The notes: a model not told the origin generated them from the sequence alone. Shown: positions 27,693 through 36,728, counted from the first letter of the stretch. The stretch: DNA of 58,611 nucleotides from an uncultured Lachnospiraceae bacterium (GCA_900316625.1 ONDO01000013.1:1-58611); one strand, 5' to 3'. Translations and numbers: made by a program.

Positions 27693-27815
27693 TCGTGCCA
27701 GGAAAGCAGGATGCAGGAAATTCCTTTTTCTTTATCGTTTTTTTAGAATCCTGCACTTGCGAAAGCAGAGAAATCATGCCATACTCTTATCAAGATTTGG
27801 GATAGGAGGTGCCAT

Positions 27816-28016
27816 ATGCGTCTTGGAGCATTAGATACTGCACTTGGTAATGTCGGTACAGCGAATTCACTTAGTACCGCAATCTTAGGAAAAACACTTG
27901 ATCAGACAGAGGCACAGAGCCAGAGCCTGATTGATGCTATGAATCAGATGCCCGCACCTGCGATGGAGAGATCTGTGAATCCTTCCGTTGGCAGTAATTT
28001 CGATATGAGCGTCTAA
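27816..28016 (+). CDS. YjfB-like putative motility protein
   Basis: The protein has 66 residues, preceded by ATAGGAGGTGC, a strong ribosome site. It has an N-terminal LGALDTALGNVGTAN, a Q/S-rich middle and a C-terminal MERSVNPSVGSNFDMSV. The ending MExSVxPxxGxxFDxxV matches the YjfB family of short Firmicute proteins annotated as putative motility proteins; experimental function is lacking. No flagellar genes are near, although two chemoreceptors are in the window. Confidence 0.75.
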   Translation: MRLGALDTALGNVGTANSLSTAILGKTLDQTEAQSQSLIDAMNQMPAPAMERSVNPSVGSNFDMSV

Positions 28017-28038
28017 CTCTTATAATTTTGGTTACCAG

Positions 28039-28071
28039 GAAGCCTTTCGACCATGTCGGGAGGCTTCTTTT
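28039..28071 (+). terminator. Terminator after the YjfB-like gene
   Basis: GAAGCCTTTCGAC (28039-28051) pairs with GTCGGGAGGCTTC (28055-28067) with two G-T wobbles, followed by four Ts. Confidence 0.85.
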
Positions 28072-28099
28072 GTAAAAGGAAAAAGAAAAGAGGATTAAG

Positions 28100-28474
28100 A
28101 TGAAAAACGTTATTGCAACTGACAAAGCACCCGCAGCAATCGGACCCTACTCCCAGGCAATCCGTGTTGGCAATCTGGTTTACACCTCTGGTGTTATCCC
28201 TGTAGATCCTGAAACAGGTGCAATCGCAGAAGGCTCCGCTGCACAGGCTGAGCAGGCATTCATGAACCTGACCAATCTTCTTGAAGCAGCTGGAACTGAC
28301 GCATCTAAGGTCGTAAAGACCACAGTCTTCATCAAGGAGATGAATGACTTCGGCGCAATCAATGAAGTATATGCGAAGTATTTCCCTGAGCCCTATCCCG
28401 CAAGAAGCTGTGTCGAAGTAGCACGCCTTCCCAAGGATGTAATGCTTGAGATCGAATGCATCGCAGAAGTTTAA
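28100..28474 (+). CDS. ridA: RidA family enamine/imine deaminase
   Basis: The protein has 124 residues, full length. AGAGGATTAAG precedes the start. Signature segments are AIGPYSQAIRVGNLVYTSG and the active-site arginine region YPARSCVEVARLPKDVMLEI. RidA hydrolyses reactive 2-aminoacrylate and other enamines made by PLP enzymes, protecting central metabolism. It is followed 20 bp later by a thioredoxin-reductase gene. Confidence 0.95.
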   Translation: MKNVIATDKAPAAIGPYSQAIRVGNLVYTSGVIPVDPETGAIAEGSAAQAEQAFMNLTNLLEAAGTDASKVVKTTVFIKEMNDFGAINEVYAKYFPEPYPARSCVEVARLPKDVMLEIECIAEV

Positions 28475-28494
28475 TACCATAAGGAGTTTTATCT

Positions 28495-29427
28495 ATGGCA
28501 GATACCAATTTTGATATCGTAATCATCGGCGCCGGCCCCGGCGGTCTCACCGCAGCAATCTATGGACAGAGAGCAGGCCTGAAGTGCCTGGTCCTCGACC
28601 CGAATCCCATTGGCGGCGGCAAGATCCAGACAACGAATGAGGTCGACAACTACCCCGGTCTTCCTGGTGTGGGCGGTATGGAACTCGGAATGAAGTTCGA
28701 GGAACATGCGAAGAAGCTTGGTGCAGAAATGAGGACCGAAACCGTGTCTTCTGTCAGCCCTGAAGGCAAATCCAAGCTCGTAGTTACCGATAAGTCCGAA
28801 TATCTTACCAAGGCAGTCATTATCTCTACCGGTACCGGCCATAAGTTACTGGGCGTACCTGGAGAGAAGGATCTTACCGGCAGCGGAGTCTCTTACTGTG
28901 CAACCTGTGATGGCGCTTTCTTCCGTAATAAGAAGGTTGCTGTTATTGGTGGTGGAGATGTTGCCTTAGAAGATGCCCTCTTCCTCGCACGCACCAGTGA
29001 GACAGTATATCTGATTCCTGGTAAGGAAGAGATCACTGGCGCTAAGATCCTCCAGGATCAGGTAGCAGGGAATGATAAGATCCAGATGATCGATGACAAG
29101 ATTGTTAAGAAGATCGAGGGTAAGTTCGGCGTGGATGGACTGATCCTGATGGATAAGGAGAGCAAGGAAGAATCTGCCCTGGAAGTAAAGGGTGTCTTCA
29201 TTGCAGTTGGAAGTCTTCCGAACACAGAACATATGACTGGTCTGGCAAAGACCGACGAGAGAGGATATCTCATCGCCGGAGAAGATTGCCGTACAGACAT
29301 CGCTGGTCTCTATGCGGCTGGTGATGTTAGAAGCAAGGCACTGCGCCAGGTTGTGACTGCGGCTGCAGATGGAGCAAATAGTATCGTATCGATTCAGCAG
29401 GATATGAGAGCCGGCATTATTGGATAA
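28495..29427 (+). CDS. trxB: Thioredoxin reductase (FAD/NAD-dependent)
   Basis: The protein has 310 residues, preceded by AAGGAG. FAD-binding IIGAGPGGLTAAIYGQRAGL, redox-active CATC (Cys135 and Cys138) in CATCDGAFFRNK, and NAD(P)-binding VIGGGDVALEDALFLA. The C-terminal AAGDVRSKALRQVVTAAADG closes the FAD site. It moves electrons to thioredoxin or a relative; thioredoxin itself is not in the window. The NADPH-specific HRRxxxR motif is not obvious (EEITGAK is seen instead), so the electron donor may be something else, such as ferredoxin or NADH. Confidence 0.9.
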   Translation: MADTNFDIVIIGAGPGGLTAAIYGQRAGLKCLVLDPNPIGGGKIQTTNEVDNYPGLPGVGGMELGMKFEEHAKKLGAEMRTETVSSVSPEGKSKLVVTDKSEYLTKAVIISTGTGHKLLGVPGEKDLTGSGVSYCATCDGAFFRNKKVAVIGGGDVALEDALFLARTSETVYLIPGKEEITGAKILQDQVAGNDKIQMIDDKIVKKIEGKFGVDGLILMDKESKEESALEVKGVFIAVGSLPNTEHMTGLAKTDERGYLIAGEDCRTDIAGLYAAGDVRSKALRQVVTAAADGANSIVSIQQDMRAGIIG

Positions 29428-29430
29428 TGA

Positions 29431-29459
29431 TTGACAGTTTGGAGTTCCTTTGTTACAAT
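29431..29459 (+). promoter_or_regulatory. Promoter of the NlpC/P60 gene
   Basis: TTGACA (29431-29436) is 17 bp from TACAAT (29454-29459). A short direct repeat TTTGTAATAT follows in the leader. Confidence 0.7.
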
Positions 29460-29529
29460 GAGCAAGAAATATTTGTAATATCTTTGTAATATTTCGCTGA
29501 ATAAGCACATACTAAGGGGACTATTATCA

Positions 29530-30750
29530 ATGAATCAGAATTCTAAAGCCGTGCGTTTTGCCGGACTTTCTATTGCAGCAGGTATGCTGGTCGGATCTTC
29601 CGCACTGAATGCCAGTGCAGCACCTCTTGCCGGTGTTACCGGTTATACTTCATCTGACGCGACTACAGTAGCAGACAATACATTAACCACACGTTCCGGT
29701 GTCAGCCAGATGCTCTCCAGCATCGTTGTTACATCGGAAGCAACAGCTAAGAGCGATGCAGAAGCAGCAGCCGCTGCAGAAGCAGAAGCTGCAAAGCAGG
29801 CAGCTGAGGCAGCAGCAACAGAAGCTGCTCAGTATGCAAACGTTGGTATTGCCCGCGTAACTGACTACGTATACATTCGTTCCGCAGCAGACGAGAACAG
29901 CGATTATGTTGGTAAGCTCTATGCGAATGCTGCAGCAACCGTAAACGGGGAAGAAGGCGACTGGTATCAGATCACTTCCGGAGATGTTACCGGTTATATC
30001 AACAAGCAGTACCTGGTTGTAGGTGATCGTGATCTTATTAACCAGTGCTCCAGAAGATATGCAACTGTTACAACGGAGACCCTCTTTGTTCGTTCTGAAC
30101 CTACAACAGATTCTCAGGTGATCGGCATGGTTCCCATGACGGATGATCTTACCGTTACCGATGAGTCCATTAAGGATTCCGGATGGGTTAAGGTTCGTGT
30201 TACGGAAGGTGAAGGATATGTATCCACCGAGTTCGTAACCCTTTCTACAGAATATACTCTGGCTGAGTCCAGAGAAGCAGAAGAAGCAAGACTTGCGAAG
30301 GAAGCAGCTGAGAGAGAAGCAGCAGATAAGGCAGCAGCCGCAGTTCTTGCAAAGCAGCAGTCCAAATCTTCCGCAGCAGCTAATCAGACTTATGAAGCTT
30401 CTGCAAGCAGCAATGGTAGCGCTGTTGTTGGTTACGCTGCTCAGTTCCTGGGTAATCCTTATGTATATGGTGGATCCTCTCTTACCAACGGAACAGACTG
30501 CTCCGGATTCGTAATGAGTGTTTACGGTGCATTCGGTGTAGGCCTTCCTCACAGCTCCTCAGCAATGCGTGGATGTGGTTATGGGGTAAGCACAGATCAG
30601 ATGGCACCTGGAGATATCGTATGCTACTCCGGTCACGTAGGCATCTATGCCGGTAACGGACAGATCATCAATGCATCTACTCCCAGCACCGGTATTATCT
30701 ACACCAACGTAAACTATGACAACATCCTTGCTGTCAGACGTATCTTCTAA
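29530..30750 (+). CDS. Secreted SH3b-NlpC/P60 peptidoglycan hydrolase
   Basis: The protein has 406 residues. A signal peptide (cleavage likely after NASAAP) is followed by an Ala/Glu-rich coiled segment (about 72-97), two bacterial SH3 domains (about 110-160 with VYIRSAADENSDYVGKLY, and about 180-240 with LFVRSEPTTDSQVIGMV), a second Ala/Glu/Lys linker, and a C-terminal NlpC/P60 domain. The catalytic Cys is in NGTDCSGFVMSVYGAF (about residue 323) and the His in SGHVGIYAGNG. It probably cuts stem peptides (gamma-D-Glu to diamino acid) during cell separation. Single-gene unit with its own promoter and terminator. Confidence 0.93.
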   Translation: MNQNSKAVRFAGLSIAAGMLVGSSALNASAAPLAGVTGYTSSDATTVADNTLTTRSGVSQMLSSIVVTSEATAKSDAEAAAAAEAEAAKQAAEAAATEAAQYANVGIARVTDYVYIRSAADENSDYVGKLYANAAATVNGEEGDWYQITSGDVTGYINKQYLVVGDRDLINQCSRRYATVTTETLFVRSEPTTDSQVIGMVPMTDDLTVTDESIKDSGWVKVRVTEGEGYVSTEFVTLSTEYTLAESREAEEARLAKEAAEREAADKAAAAVLAKQQSKSSAAANQTYEASASSNGSAVVGYAAQFLGNPYVYGGSSLTNGTDCSGFVMSVYGAFGVGLPHSSSAMRGCGYGVSTDQMAPGDIVCYSGHVGIYAGNGQIINASTPSTGIIYTNVNYDNILAVRRIF

Positions 30751-30772
30751 TTACAGATTGCATGACAGAGAC

Positions 30773-30802
30773 AGGGAATCGGCTTGCCGATTCCCTATTT
30801 TT
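30773..30802 (+). terminator. Terminator of the NlpC/P60 gene
   Basis: AGGGAATCGGC (30773-30783) pairs with GCCGATTCCCT (30786-30796) and is followed by ATTTTT. Confidence 0.92.
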
Positions 30803-30946
30803 ATGTCGGCTTCTGACTCATGCTGGATTTTGATGTTAATTTCAGACATGACTCATGGTCAGTAAATGGCGCCTTTTGGTAATATTGAACAAAGGATTTA
30901 TAAATCAAGTGTGAAGAAAAAATAAACAAATTATAAACTCTAAACT

Positions 30947-31016
30947 TTATCCACATTTTTTTGTTCTCAAATGCCGAAAAATGGACTTATCTACGAACTT
31001 ATCCACCTTATCCACA
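30947..31016 (+). promoter_or_regulatory. Cluster of four co-oriented DnaA boxes
   Basis: TTATCCACA at 30947-30955 and 31008-31016 matches the DnaA-box consensus exactly. TTATCCACC (30999-31007) has one mismatch and TTATCTACG (30987-30995) two. All point the same way, and the last two abut with no gap. An A/T-rich stretch (30911-30950) lies directly upstream. The 644-bp gene-free interval 30751-31394 holds this cluster; I see no convincing gene in it. No dnaA, dnaN or rpmH gene is near. Confidence 0.7.
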
Positions 31017-31394
31017 AAAACGAAACTGGAAAACGTTATCGAAAAGAACAAGCGTTTTGTGTTATTTCGCTAAAAATGATCGAAAAAAGAAAATTGGATT
31101 GACTTCATAATCGTATTCTCGATAGGAAAAATTGTCAGAAAATATCGATTTCGATGGGGCACTAAGGAAAAAATCGGGTTTCTTCCGGAGCCTGGAAGAA
31201 GGACTTTGGGGTAATGCAAAGGAAAAAGAGGCTTCTATTGTGAAAAATAGACGAAAAGTGCTCGCTTTGCTCTTGGCTTTTTTGGTGTATTATATTAAAC
31301 TATTCTGTAGTTATAGTAAAAGTCACATAAAACAATGCTTCGGAATTGTTCAAAGTGCTAGACACGGGGTATGAGTGAGAGGGGGATATTAACC

Positions 31395-32483
31395 ATGGTT
31401 TCAAACCAGGTTCTCCAGAAAACATTAGACGGACTGACACAGATCTCCAAGATCGGTCTCTGTATTATCGATACAGAGGGTGGTATTCTTGCATCCACAT
31501 CGGATGAAGCACGCCAGATGTCAGAAGCTGCAAAGGTCTTCTCACAGTCACCGGCTGAAAGTCAGGTGGTCTTCGGATGCCAGTTCTTCAAAATCTATGA
31601 TGAACAGCATCTCGAGTATATCGTTGTTACTCATGGTGAAGATGAGCGTGCAATGGAAGTGGGTAAGATCTGCGTATTCCAGATCGAACAGCTGATGGTT
31701 GCATATCGTGAGAGGTATGATCGTGATAACTTCATTAAGAACCTGCTCTTAGATAACCTTCTTCTCGTGGATATCTATAATCGTGCCAAGAAGCTTCATA
31801 TTGAAACTGAAGTTCCTAGAATTGTCATGGTAGCGGAAGTTGGTCCTGACCGTGAAGGTGATGAGATGGAGAAGATCCGTTCTCTCTTCAATGGAAAGAC
31901 CAGAGACTTCGTCACTGCTGTAGATGAAGGCAATGTCATCATCGTAAGAGAACTGAATTCTTCCGATGATTATGAAGACGTTAAGAATCTCGCAGATAGT
32001 ATTGTAGAGATGTTCAAGAGAGAGATGGGCAAAGAAATCCGCGTCTCCTATGGCACCATCGTAAGTGAACTGAAGGAAGTATCCCGTTCCTATAAGGAAG
32101 CATGTCTTGCTCTCGATGTAGGTAAGATCTTCTTCAAGGAACATACCATTATTGCATACTCTGTACTTGGTATCGGTCGTCTGATCTACCAGCTTCCGAT
32201 TCCCCTCTGCAAGATGTTCATCCAGGAGATCTTCAAGGATCGATCCCCGGATGAGTTCGATGAAGAAACACTGACGACGATCAATAAGTTCTTCGAGAAC
32301 AACCTGAATGTCTCTGAGACCTCCAGACAGCTCTACATCCATAGAAATACTCTTGTATATCGTCTGGACAAGCTGCAGAAGGCTACAGGACTCGATCTTC
32401 GTATCTTCGAAGATGCGATCACATTCAAGATTGCACTCATGGTCGTTGAATATATGAATTACATGGAGGATCAGAACTTCTAA
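31395..32483 (+). CDS. CdaR/PucR-family transcriptional regulator
   Basis: The protein has 362 residues. ATG 31395 is preferred to ATG 31371, because the GAGAGGGGG between them is a ribosome site. The N-terminal sugar-diacid-recognition-like domain includes GLTQISKIGLCIIDTEGGIL; a GGDEF-like middle and the C-terminal PucR-type helix-turn-helix (NLNVSETSRQLYIHRNTLVY) complete the CdaR layout. The effector is unknown. Its stop overlaps the ftsE start (TAATG), so it is probably a conserved partner of FtsEX in this lineage rather than a sugar-acid regulator. Confidence 0.88.
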   Translation: MVSNQVLQKTLDGLTQISKIGLCIIDTEGGILASTSDEARQMSEAAKVFSQSPAESQVVFGCQFFKIYDEQHLEYIVVTHGEDERAMEVGKICVFQIEQLMVAYRERYDRDNFIKNLLLDNLLLVDIYNRAKKLHIETEVPRIVMVAEVGPDREGDEMEKIRSLFNGKTRDFVTAVDEGNVIIVRELNSSDDYEDVKNLADSIVEMFKREMGKEIRVSYGTIVSELKEVSRSYKEACLALDVGKIFFKEHTIIAYSVLGIGRLIYQLPIPLCKMFIQEIFKDRSPDEFDEETLTTINKFFENNLNVSETSRQLYIHRNTLVYRLDKLQKATGLDLRIFEDAITFKIALMVVEYMNYMEDQNF

Positions 32484-33160
32484 TGATTCGATTGGAAAAT
32501 GTCAGCAAAACTTATCAGACGGGTGTACCTGCACTGAACGATATCAGTCTGAATATCGAAGCAGGCGAATTCGTCTTCATTACCGGACCTTCAGGCTCCG
32601 GTAAGTCCACCCTGATCAAGCTTATGCTACATGAGTTTGACCCGACCCAGGGTAAGATTATCGTGAATGGGAAGAATCTTCAAGGTGTCAAGCGCCGCAT
32701 GGTTCCCCTCTATCGCAGAAATATCGGTTGCGTATTCCAGGACTTCCGTCTGCTTCCGGACCGTAACGTCTATGAGAATGTCGCCTTTGCAATGAAGGTT
32801 ACCGAGGCATCCACGAGAGAGATTAAGAAACGTGTGCCGCTGGTCCTGTCAATGGTAGGACTGGCTGCAAAGTATCGTTCTCTTCCCAAGCATCTCTCCG
32901 GTGGTGAGCAGCAGAGAGTAGCGATTGCACGTGCGCTTGTAAATAATCCCAAGATTATCCTTGCCGATGAGCCGACTGGTAATCTGGATAACAATAATGC
33001 ATGGGAGATCATGGATCTCTTAAAGCAGATTAATGATAATGGTACTACGGTTATTGTTGTAACGCATAACATGGAAATCATCGAGAGGATGAAGAAGAGA
33101 GTCATCACGATTGAGAAGGGCTCCCTGGTCAGTGATGTGGATCCGGAGGACCAAGTATGA
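32483..33160 (+). CDS. ftsE: Cell-division ATP-binding protein FtsE
   Basis: The protein has 225 residues. ABC ATPase with Walker [16 protein letters not shown]-loop FQDFRLLPDRNVYENV, signature LSGGEQQRVAIARAL, Walker B ILADEPTGNLD and the H-loop VTHNME. FQDFRLLPDRNVYENVAFA is characteristic of FtsE. It pairs with FtsX to control peptidoglycan hydrolases at the division site or side wall. It overlaps the upstream regulator by 1 bp and ftsX by 4 bp. Confidence 0.97.
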   Translation: MIRLENVSKTYQTGVPALNDISLNIEAGEFVFITGPSGSGKSTLIKLMLHEFDPTQGKIIVNGKNLQGVKRRMVPLYRRNIGCVFQDFRLLPDRNVYENVAFAMKVTEASTREIKKRVPLVLSMVGLAAKYRSLPKHLSGGEQQRVAIARALVNNPKIILADEPTGNLDNNNAWEIMDLLKQINDNGTTVIVVTHNMEIIERMKKRVITIEKGSLVSDVDPEDQV

Positions 33161-34065
33161 AATTTAGCACATTTACCTACTGCCTGAATCAGGGCATTCG
33201 AAATATCTGGCGCAACAAGATGTTCTCTCTGGCGTCGATTGCAACCATGTCAGCATGTATCTTCCTCTTCGGAATCTTCTATTCCCTGGGTGTGAACTTC
33301 TCGAACATGGTGAAGGAAGCAGAAGAGAGTGTTGCGGTTACCGTATTCTTCAATGAAGGAACTCCCGAGGAGAGAATCCAGGAGATCGGCGAAGAGATCA
33401 AGTCCAGACCGGAAGTCGCCGAATGCACCTATGTCAGTGCGGATGAAGCATGGAACACATTCAAGGAAACCTACTTCAAAGGTCATGAAGAGGCTGCTGA
33501 GTCTTATGGCGCAGATAATCCTCTGGCACAGTCTTCGAACTATCAGATCTATCTGAATGACATCTCTGAGCAGGAGAGCCTCGTTAAGTACTTAGGAACG
33601 ATTGAAGATATTCGTCAGGTCAACCAGTCAGAGACTGCAGCGAATACGCTGTCTGACTTCAACCGGCTGATCACCCTCATCTCGATTGCCATCGTCACCA
33701 TCCTGATCGCGGTTGCTATCTTCCTTATCTCGAATACCATTACTGTTGGTATCTCGGTTCGTAAGGATGAGATCGCCATCATGAAACTGATCGGTGCGAA
33801 GGACTCCTTTGTACGAGCACCCTTCGTCGTCGAAGGTGTTGTGATTGGACTGATCGGTACGGTCATTCCTCTTGGAATCCTCTGGTACCTCTATGGAAGC
33901 ATCATCCAGTATGTCGCTGAGAAGTTCCGCTTCCTGTCCAACATTCTGAATTTTGTTCCGGAACAGCAGGTTTTCCGTGTACTGGTTCCGGTAGCGCTGC
34001 TTCTGGGTCTCGGTATCGGTTATGTCGGATCTAAGTTCACACTTCGTCGTCATCTGAAGGTTTAG
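33157..34065 (+). CDS. ftsX: Cell-division protein FtsX
   Basis: The protein has 302 residues. N-terminal cytoplasmic YCLNQGIRNIWRNKMFSLAS, the first helix, a large extracellular domain (about 50-165), then three helices including LITLISIAIVTILIAVAIFL. The MacB-like core and position after ftsE identify FtsX. It carries the FtsE ATPase signal across the membrane to cell-wall amidases or NlpC/P60 enzymes; the NlpC/P60 protein at 29.5-30.8 kb is a possible client, which is inference. A terminator follows. Confidence 0.96.
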   Translation: MKFSTFTYCLNQGIRNIWRNKMFSLASIATMSACIFLFGIFYSLGVNFSNMVKEAEESVAVTVFFNEGTPEERIQEIGEEIKSRPEVAECTYVSADEAWNTFKETYFKGHEEAAESYGADNPLAQSSNYQIYLNDISEQESLVKYLGTIEDIRQVNQSETAANTLSDFNRLITLISIAIVTILIAVAIFLISNTITVGISVRKDEIAIMKLIGAKDSFVRAPFVVEGVVIGLIGTVIPLGILWYLYGSIIQYVAEKFRFLSNILNFVPEQQVFRVLVPVALLLGLGIGYVGSKFTLRRHLKV

Positions 34066-34087
34066 TGGAAATGTAGACCAGATCTTA

Positions 34088-34119
34088 AGAAATGCAGCAT
34101 GTGCTGCATTTCTTTTTTC
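34088..34119 (+). terminator. Terminator after ftsX
   Basis: AGAAATGCAGCA (34088-34099) pairs perfectly with TGCTGCATTTCT (34102-34113), followed by a T tract. Downstream, at 34138-34149, ATTCGATCGAAT is a perfect 12-bp palindrome ahead of ctpA that could be an operator. Confidence 0.92.
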
Positions 34120-34226
34120 TTTATAATCAGGTGTAGCATTCGATCGAATAGCGAATGACACACGTATGATGATGCCTGTGGCATTAGAACTGTATCTGAC
34201 TGGAAATAAGAGAGATAGGTAGAGAT

Positions 34227-35495
34227 ATGTTAGAAGAAAATCAGAAAGAGATTCAGAACCAGCTTCCGGAGACGGAGCAGGATTCTGTTAAAAAAGAGAA
34301 GAAAAAGCATCCATTTCGTAACGGATTCCTCTCCGGCGTAGCGGTCTGCCTGGTCATAGCACTTATGGTGGTGATCGTGAAGGAGACAATGCTGCATAGT
34401 ACCGTTGGCTCCGGATTTATGACCAGGCATGGTGTGGAGAAGGTCAACCTCTTATCGGATGTGATCGACCAGTATTATTACAAGGACATCACGGATGAGG
34501 AGAAGATGGAGGGAATCTATAAGGGCCTGATGTCTTCCACCAACGATAAGTATACAGATTATTACAGCCCTAAGGAATTCAAGGATCTGATGGTAACGAT
34601 GGAAGGAGATTACGGCGGAATCGGTGCAACCTTGTCCCAGGATAAGGCGACGAAGGAAGTAAGTGTCGTAGAGGTTTATGAGGGGTCCCCCGCTGCCCGG
34701 GCCGGACTGGAGAGGGGCGACATCGTCATCTCCGTCGATGGACATCTGGGAACGGATGAGTCACTCGATGATTTTGTTCAGCGCATTCGTGGAGAAGAGG
34801 GCACGTCCATTGAGATGGTCTATAAACGTGATGACCAGGAGCACACAATCGAGATCACAAGAGAAGAGGTTATTGTTCCATCCGTATCTCATCGTATGTT
34901 AGATGACAAGATTGGTTATATTCGTATCTCGAGTTTTGTAAATGGTACTCAGAAGGACTTTGAAGATGCACTTGCTGATCTGCAGAGTCAGGGCATGCAG
35001 GGCATTGTCTTCGATATGAGAGACAATGGTGGCGGAATGGTCGACTCTGTTGTGGCGATCCTGGATGATATTCTCCCTGCAGGAACAGTGGTCTATACCA
35101 TGGATAAGAGTGGAAAGAGAGAGGACTATACCTCTGATGATGCGAAGAAGATTGATATCCCTGTTACGGTCCTGGTGAATGAGAATACGGCGAGCGCAGC
35201 AGAGATCTTCACCGGAGCTATCCGCGACTTCAATTATGGAACGATCATTGGAACGAACACCTTCGGTAAGGGCATCGTGCAGTCGACGGTTCCCCTGTCG
35301 GATGGTTCTGCGGTCAAGATTACCGTCGCTACCTACTATACGCCGAGTGGTGAATGCATTCACGAGAAGGGAATCAAGCCGGATATCGAGCTGGAATTCT
35401 CCTATGCCGATGAGAATCCGACAGAGTATGACGAGCTCAAGGACAACCAGGTGCAGAAGGCGATGGAAGTGCTCGGAGAGAAACTCGCGGACTAG
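34227..35495 (+). CDS. ctpA: C-terminal processing peptidase (S41, CtpA-like)
   Basis: The protein has 422 residues. One N-terminal membrane anchor (about 34-52), a PDZ domain around GIGATLSQDKATKEVSVVEV and AARAGLERGDIVISVDG, and the S41 catalytic part with Ser in NENTASAAEIFTGAI (about 321) and Lys in NTFGKGIVQSTVPL (about 347). The family cleaves extracytoplasmic proteins near the C-terminus. The ftsE-ftsX-ctpA order is a common Firmicute arrangement and suggests a role in cell-wall enzyme turnover. The ribosome site is modest (AGGTAGAG). Confidence 0.95.
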   Translation: MLEENQKEIQNQLPETEQDSVKKEKKKHPFRNGFLSGVAVCLVIALMVVIVKETMLHSTVGSGFMTRHGVEKVNLLSDVIDQYYYKDITDEEKMEGIYKGLMSSTNDKYTDYYSPKEFKDLMVTMEGDYGGIGATLSQDKATKEVSVVEVYEGSPAARAGLERGDIVISVDGHLGTDESLDDFVQRIRGEEGTSIEMVYKRDDQEHTIEITREEVIVPSVSHRMLDDKIGYIRISSFVNGTQKDFEDALADLQSQGMQGIVFDMRDNGGGMVDSVVAILDDILPAGTVVYTMDKSGKREDYTSDDAKKIDIPVTVLVNENTASAAEIFTGAIRDFNYGTIIGTNTFGKGIVQSTVPLSDGSAVKITVATYYTPSGECIHEKGIKPDIELEFSYADENPTEYDELKDNQVQKAMEVLGEKLAD

Positions 35496-35508
35496 TCGGC
35501 CTCCTCGG

Positions 35509-35570
35509 TTGACAAATATGGACTATCCATGATTAGATGTATATCGCGAATCCCTGCTGTGGTAGCAGGG
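35509..35570 (+). promoter_or_regulatory. Promoter and leader hairpin of prfB
   Basis: TTGACA (35509-35514) is 18 bp from TTAGAT (35533-35538). A short hairpin CCCTGCT (35552-35558)/AGCAGGG (35564-35570) ends immediately before the GAAAGGAG ribosome site. Confidence 0.5.
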
Positions 35571-35583
35571 GAAAGGAGTAGCA

Positions 35584-36720
35584 GTGGTAGAATTAGATAA
35601 TCTGCGTGCCGATCTTACGACGTATAAGCCGGCACTTGAAGAGGCCGGACGTGGCCTTGACCTCGAAAATAAAGACCGTCAGATCGAAGAATTAGAGCGA
35701 GAGATGGCAGCTCCGGATTTCTGGGATGATCCCCAGGTTTCCACTGAGAAGACCAGAAAATTAAAGAGCTTAAAGGACGATGTATCCACTTACTATGAGC
35801 TCGAAGCTCAGTATCAGGATATCCTGGATCTGATCGAACTTGCGAACGAAGAAGATGATCGCGACATGATCGAAGAAGTTGAAGCCGACTATGCAAAGTT
35901 CAAGGAGAAACTCGAGAATCTCCAGACCAAGACTCTGCTTTCCGGTGAATATGATGATCAGAATGCAATCATTACCCTTCATGCCGGTGCTGGTGGAACA
36001 GAAGCATGTGACTGGACTTCCATGCTCTATCGTATGTACACTCGTTGGGCTGACCAACATGGTTTCCAGGTAGAAGTCTTAGATACTCTTGAAGGTGATG
36101 AGGCAGGTCTTAAGTCTGTAACCTTCCAGATCAATGGTGAGAATGCTTATGGCTTACTGAAGTCTGAGCACGGCGTACATCGTCTGGTTCGTATCTCTCC
36201 CTTCAATGCGAATGCAAAGCGCCAGACTTCCTTTTCTTCCTGCGAAGTAATGCCGGATATCGAGAAGGACCTGGATGTAGAAGTTAGAGATGATGATATC
36301 CGTATCGATACCTATCGTTCCTCCGGTGCTGGTGGTCAGCATATCAATAAGACCTCCTCTGCAATCCGGATCACTCACTTCCCTTCCGGTATCGTTGTTA
36401 CCTGTCAGAATGAGCGTTCCCAGCTCCAGAACAAGGACAAGGCGATGCAGATGCTGAAGCAGAAGCTCTTCATGCTCAAGGAGCAGGAGAATGCTGAGAA
36501 GGAGGCTGAGATCCGTGGTGAAGTCATGGAGAATGGCTTTGGTTCTCAGATTCGTTCTTATGTCCTGCAGCCTTACACCATGGTTAAGGATCTTCGTACC
36601 GGTGAAGAGTCTGGTAATGCGCAGAAGGTTCTTGATGGTGATCTTGACCAGTTCCTGCGTGCATACCTTCGTTGGCTTTCTCTTGGTAAGCCGAAGTGGA
36701 AGGGCGTAGACGCCGAATAA
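35584..36720 (+). CDS. prfB: Peptide chain release factor 2, without programmed frameshift
   Basis: The protein has 378 residues in one uninterrupted frame from GTG 35584, with AAAGGAG 5-11 bases upstream. The anticodon-mimic SPF (in RISPFNANAKRQTSF, about residue 204) marks RF2 (UGA/UAA) rather than RF1, and GAGGQHINKTSSAIR (about 250) carries the catalytic GGQ. Most bacterial prfB genes need a +1 shift at CTTTGAC near codon 25; here the matching place reads GGC CTT GAC CTC, so the in-frame TGA is absent. Autoregulation by that route is therefore lost. A strong terminator follows. Confidence 0.96.
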   Translation: MVELDNLRADLTTYKPALEEAGRGLDLENKDRQIEELEREMAAPDFWDDPQVSTEKTRKLKSLKDDVSTYYELEAQYQDILDLIELANEEDDRDMIEEVEADYAKFKEKLENLQTKTLLSGEYDDQNAIITLHAGAGGTEACDWTSMLYRMYTRWADQHGFQVEVLDTLEGDEAGLKSVTFQINGENAYGLLKSEHGVHRLVRISPFNANAKRQTSFSSCEVMPDIEKDLDVEVRDDDIRIDTYRSSGAGGQHINKTSSAIRITHFPSGIVVTCQNERSQLQNKDKAMQMLKQKLFMLKEQENAEKEAEIRGEVMENGFGSQIRSYVLQPYTMVKDLRTGEESGNAQKVLDGDLDQFLRAYLRWLSLGKPKWKGVDAE

Positions 36721-36728
36721 TACGCTGA

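Noticed and set aside
30900-31130. Chromosomal oriC
   Set aside because: DnaA boxes are present, but dnaA, dnaN, recF, gyrB and rpmH are not nearby, so I call it a DnaA-box cluster only.
31132-31374. 80-codon ORF before the CdaR-like gene
   Set aside because: Non-ATG start, no ribosome site, mixed composition, no recognisable family; probably leader DNA.
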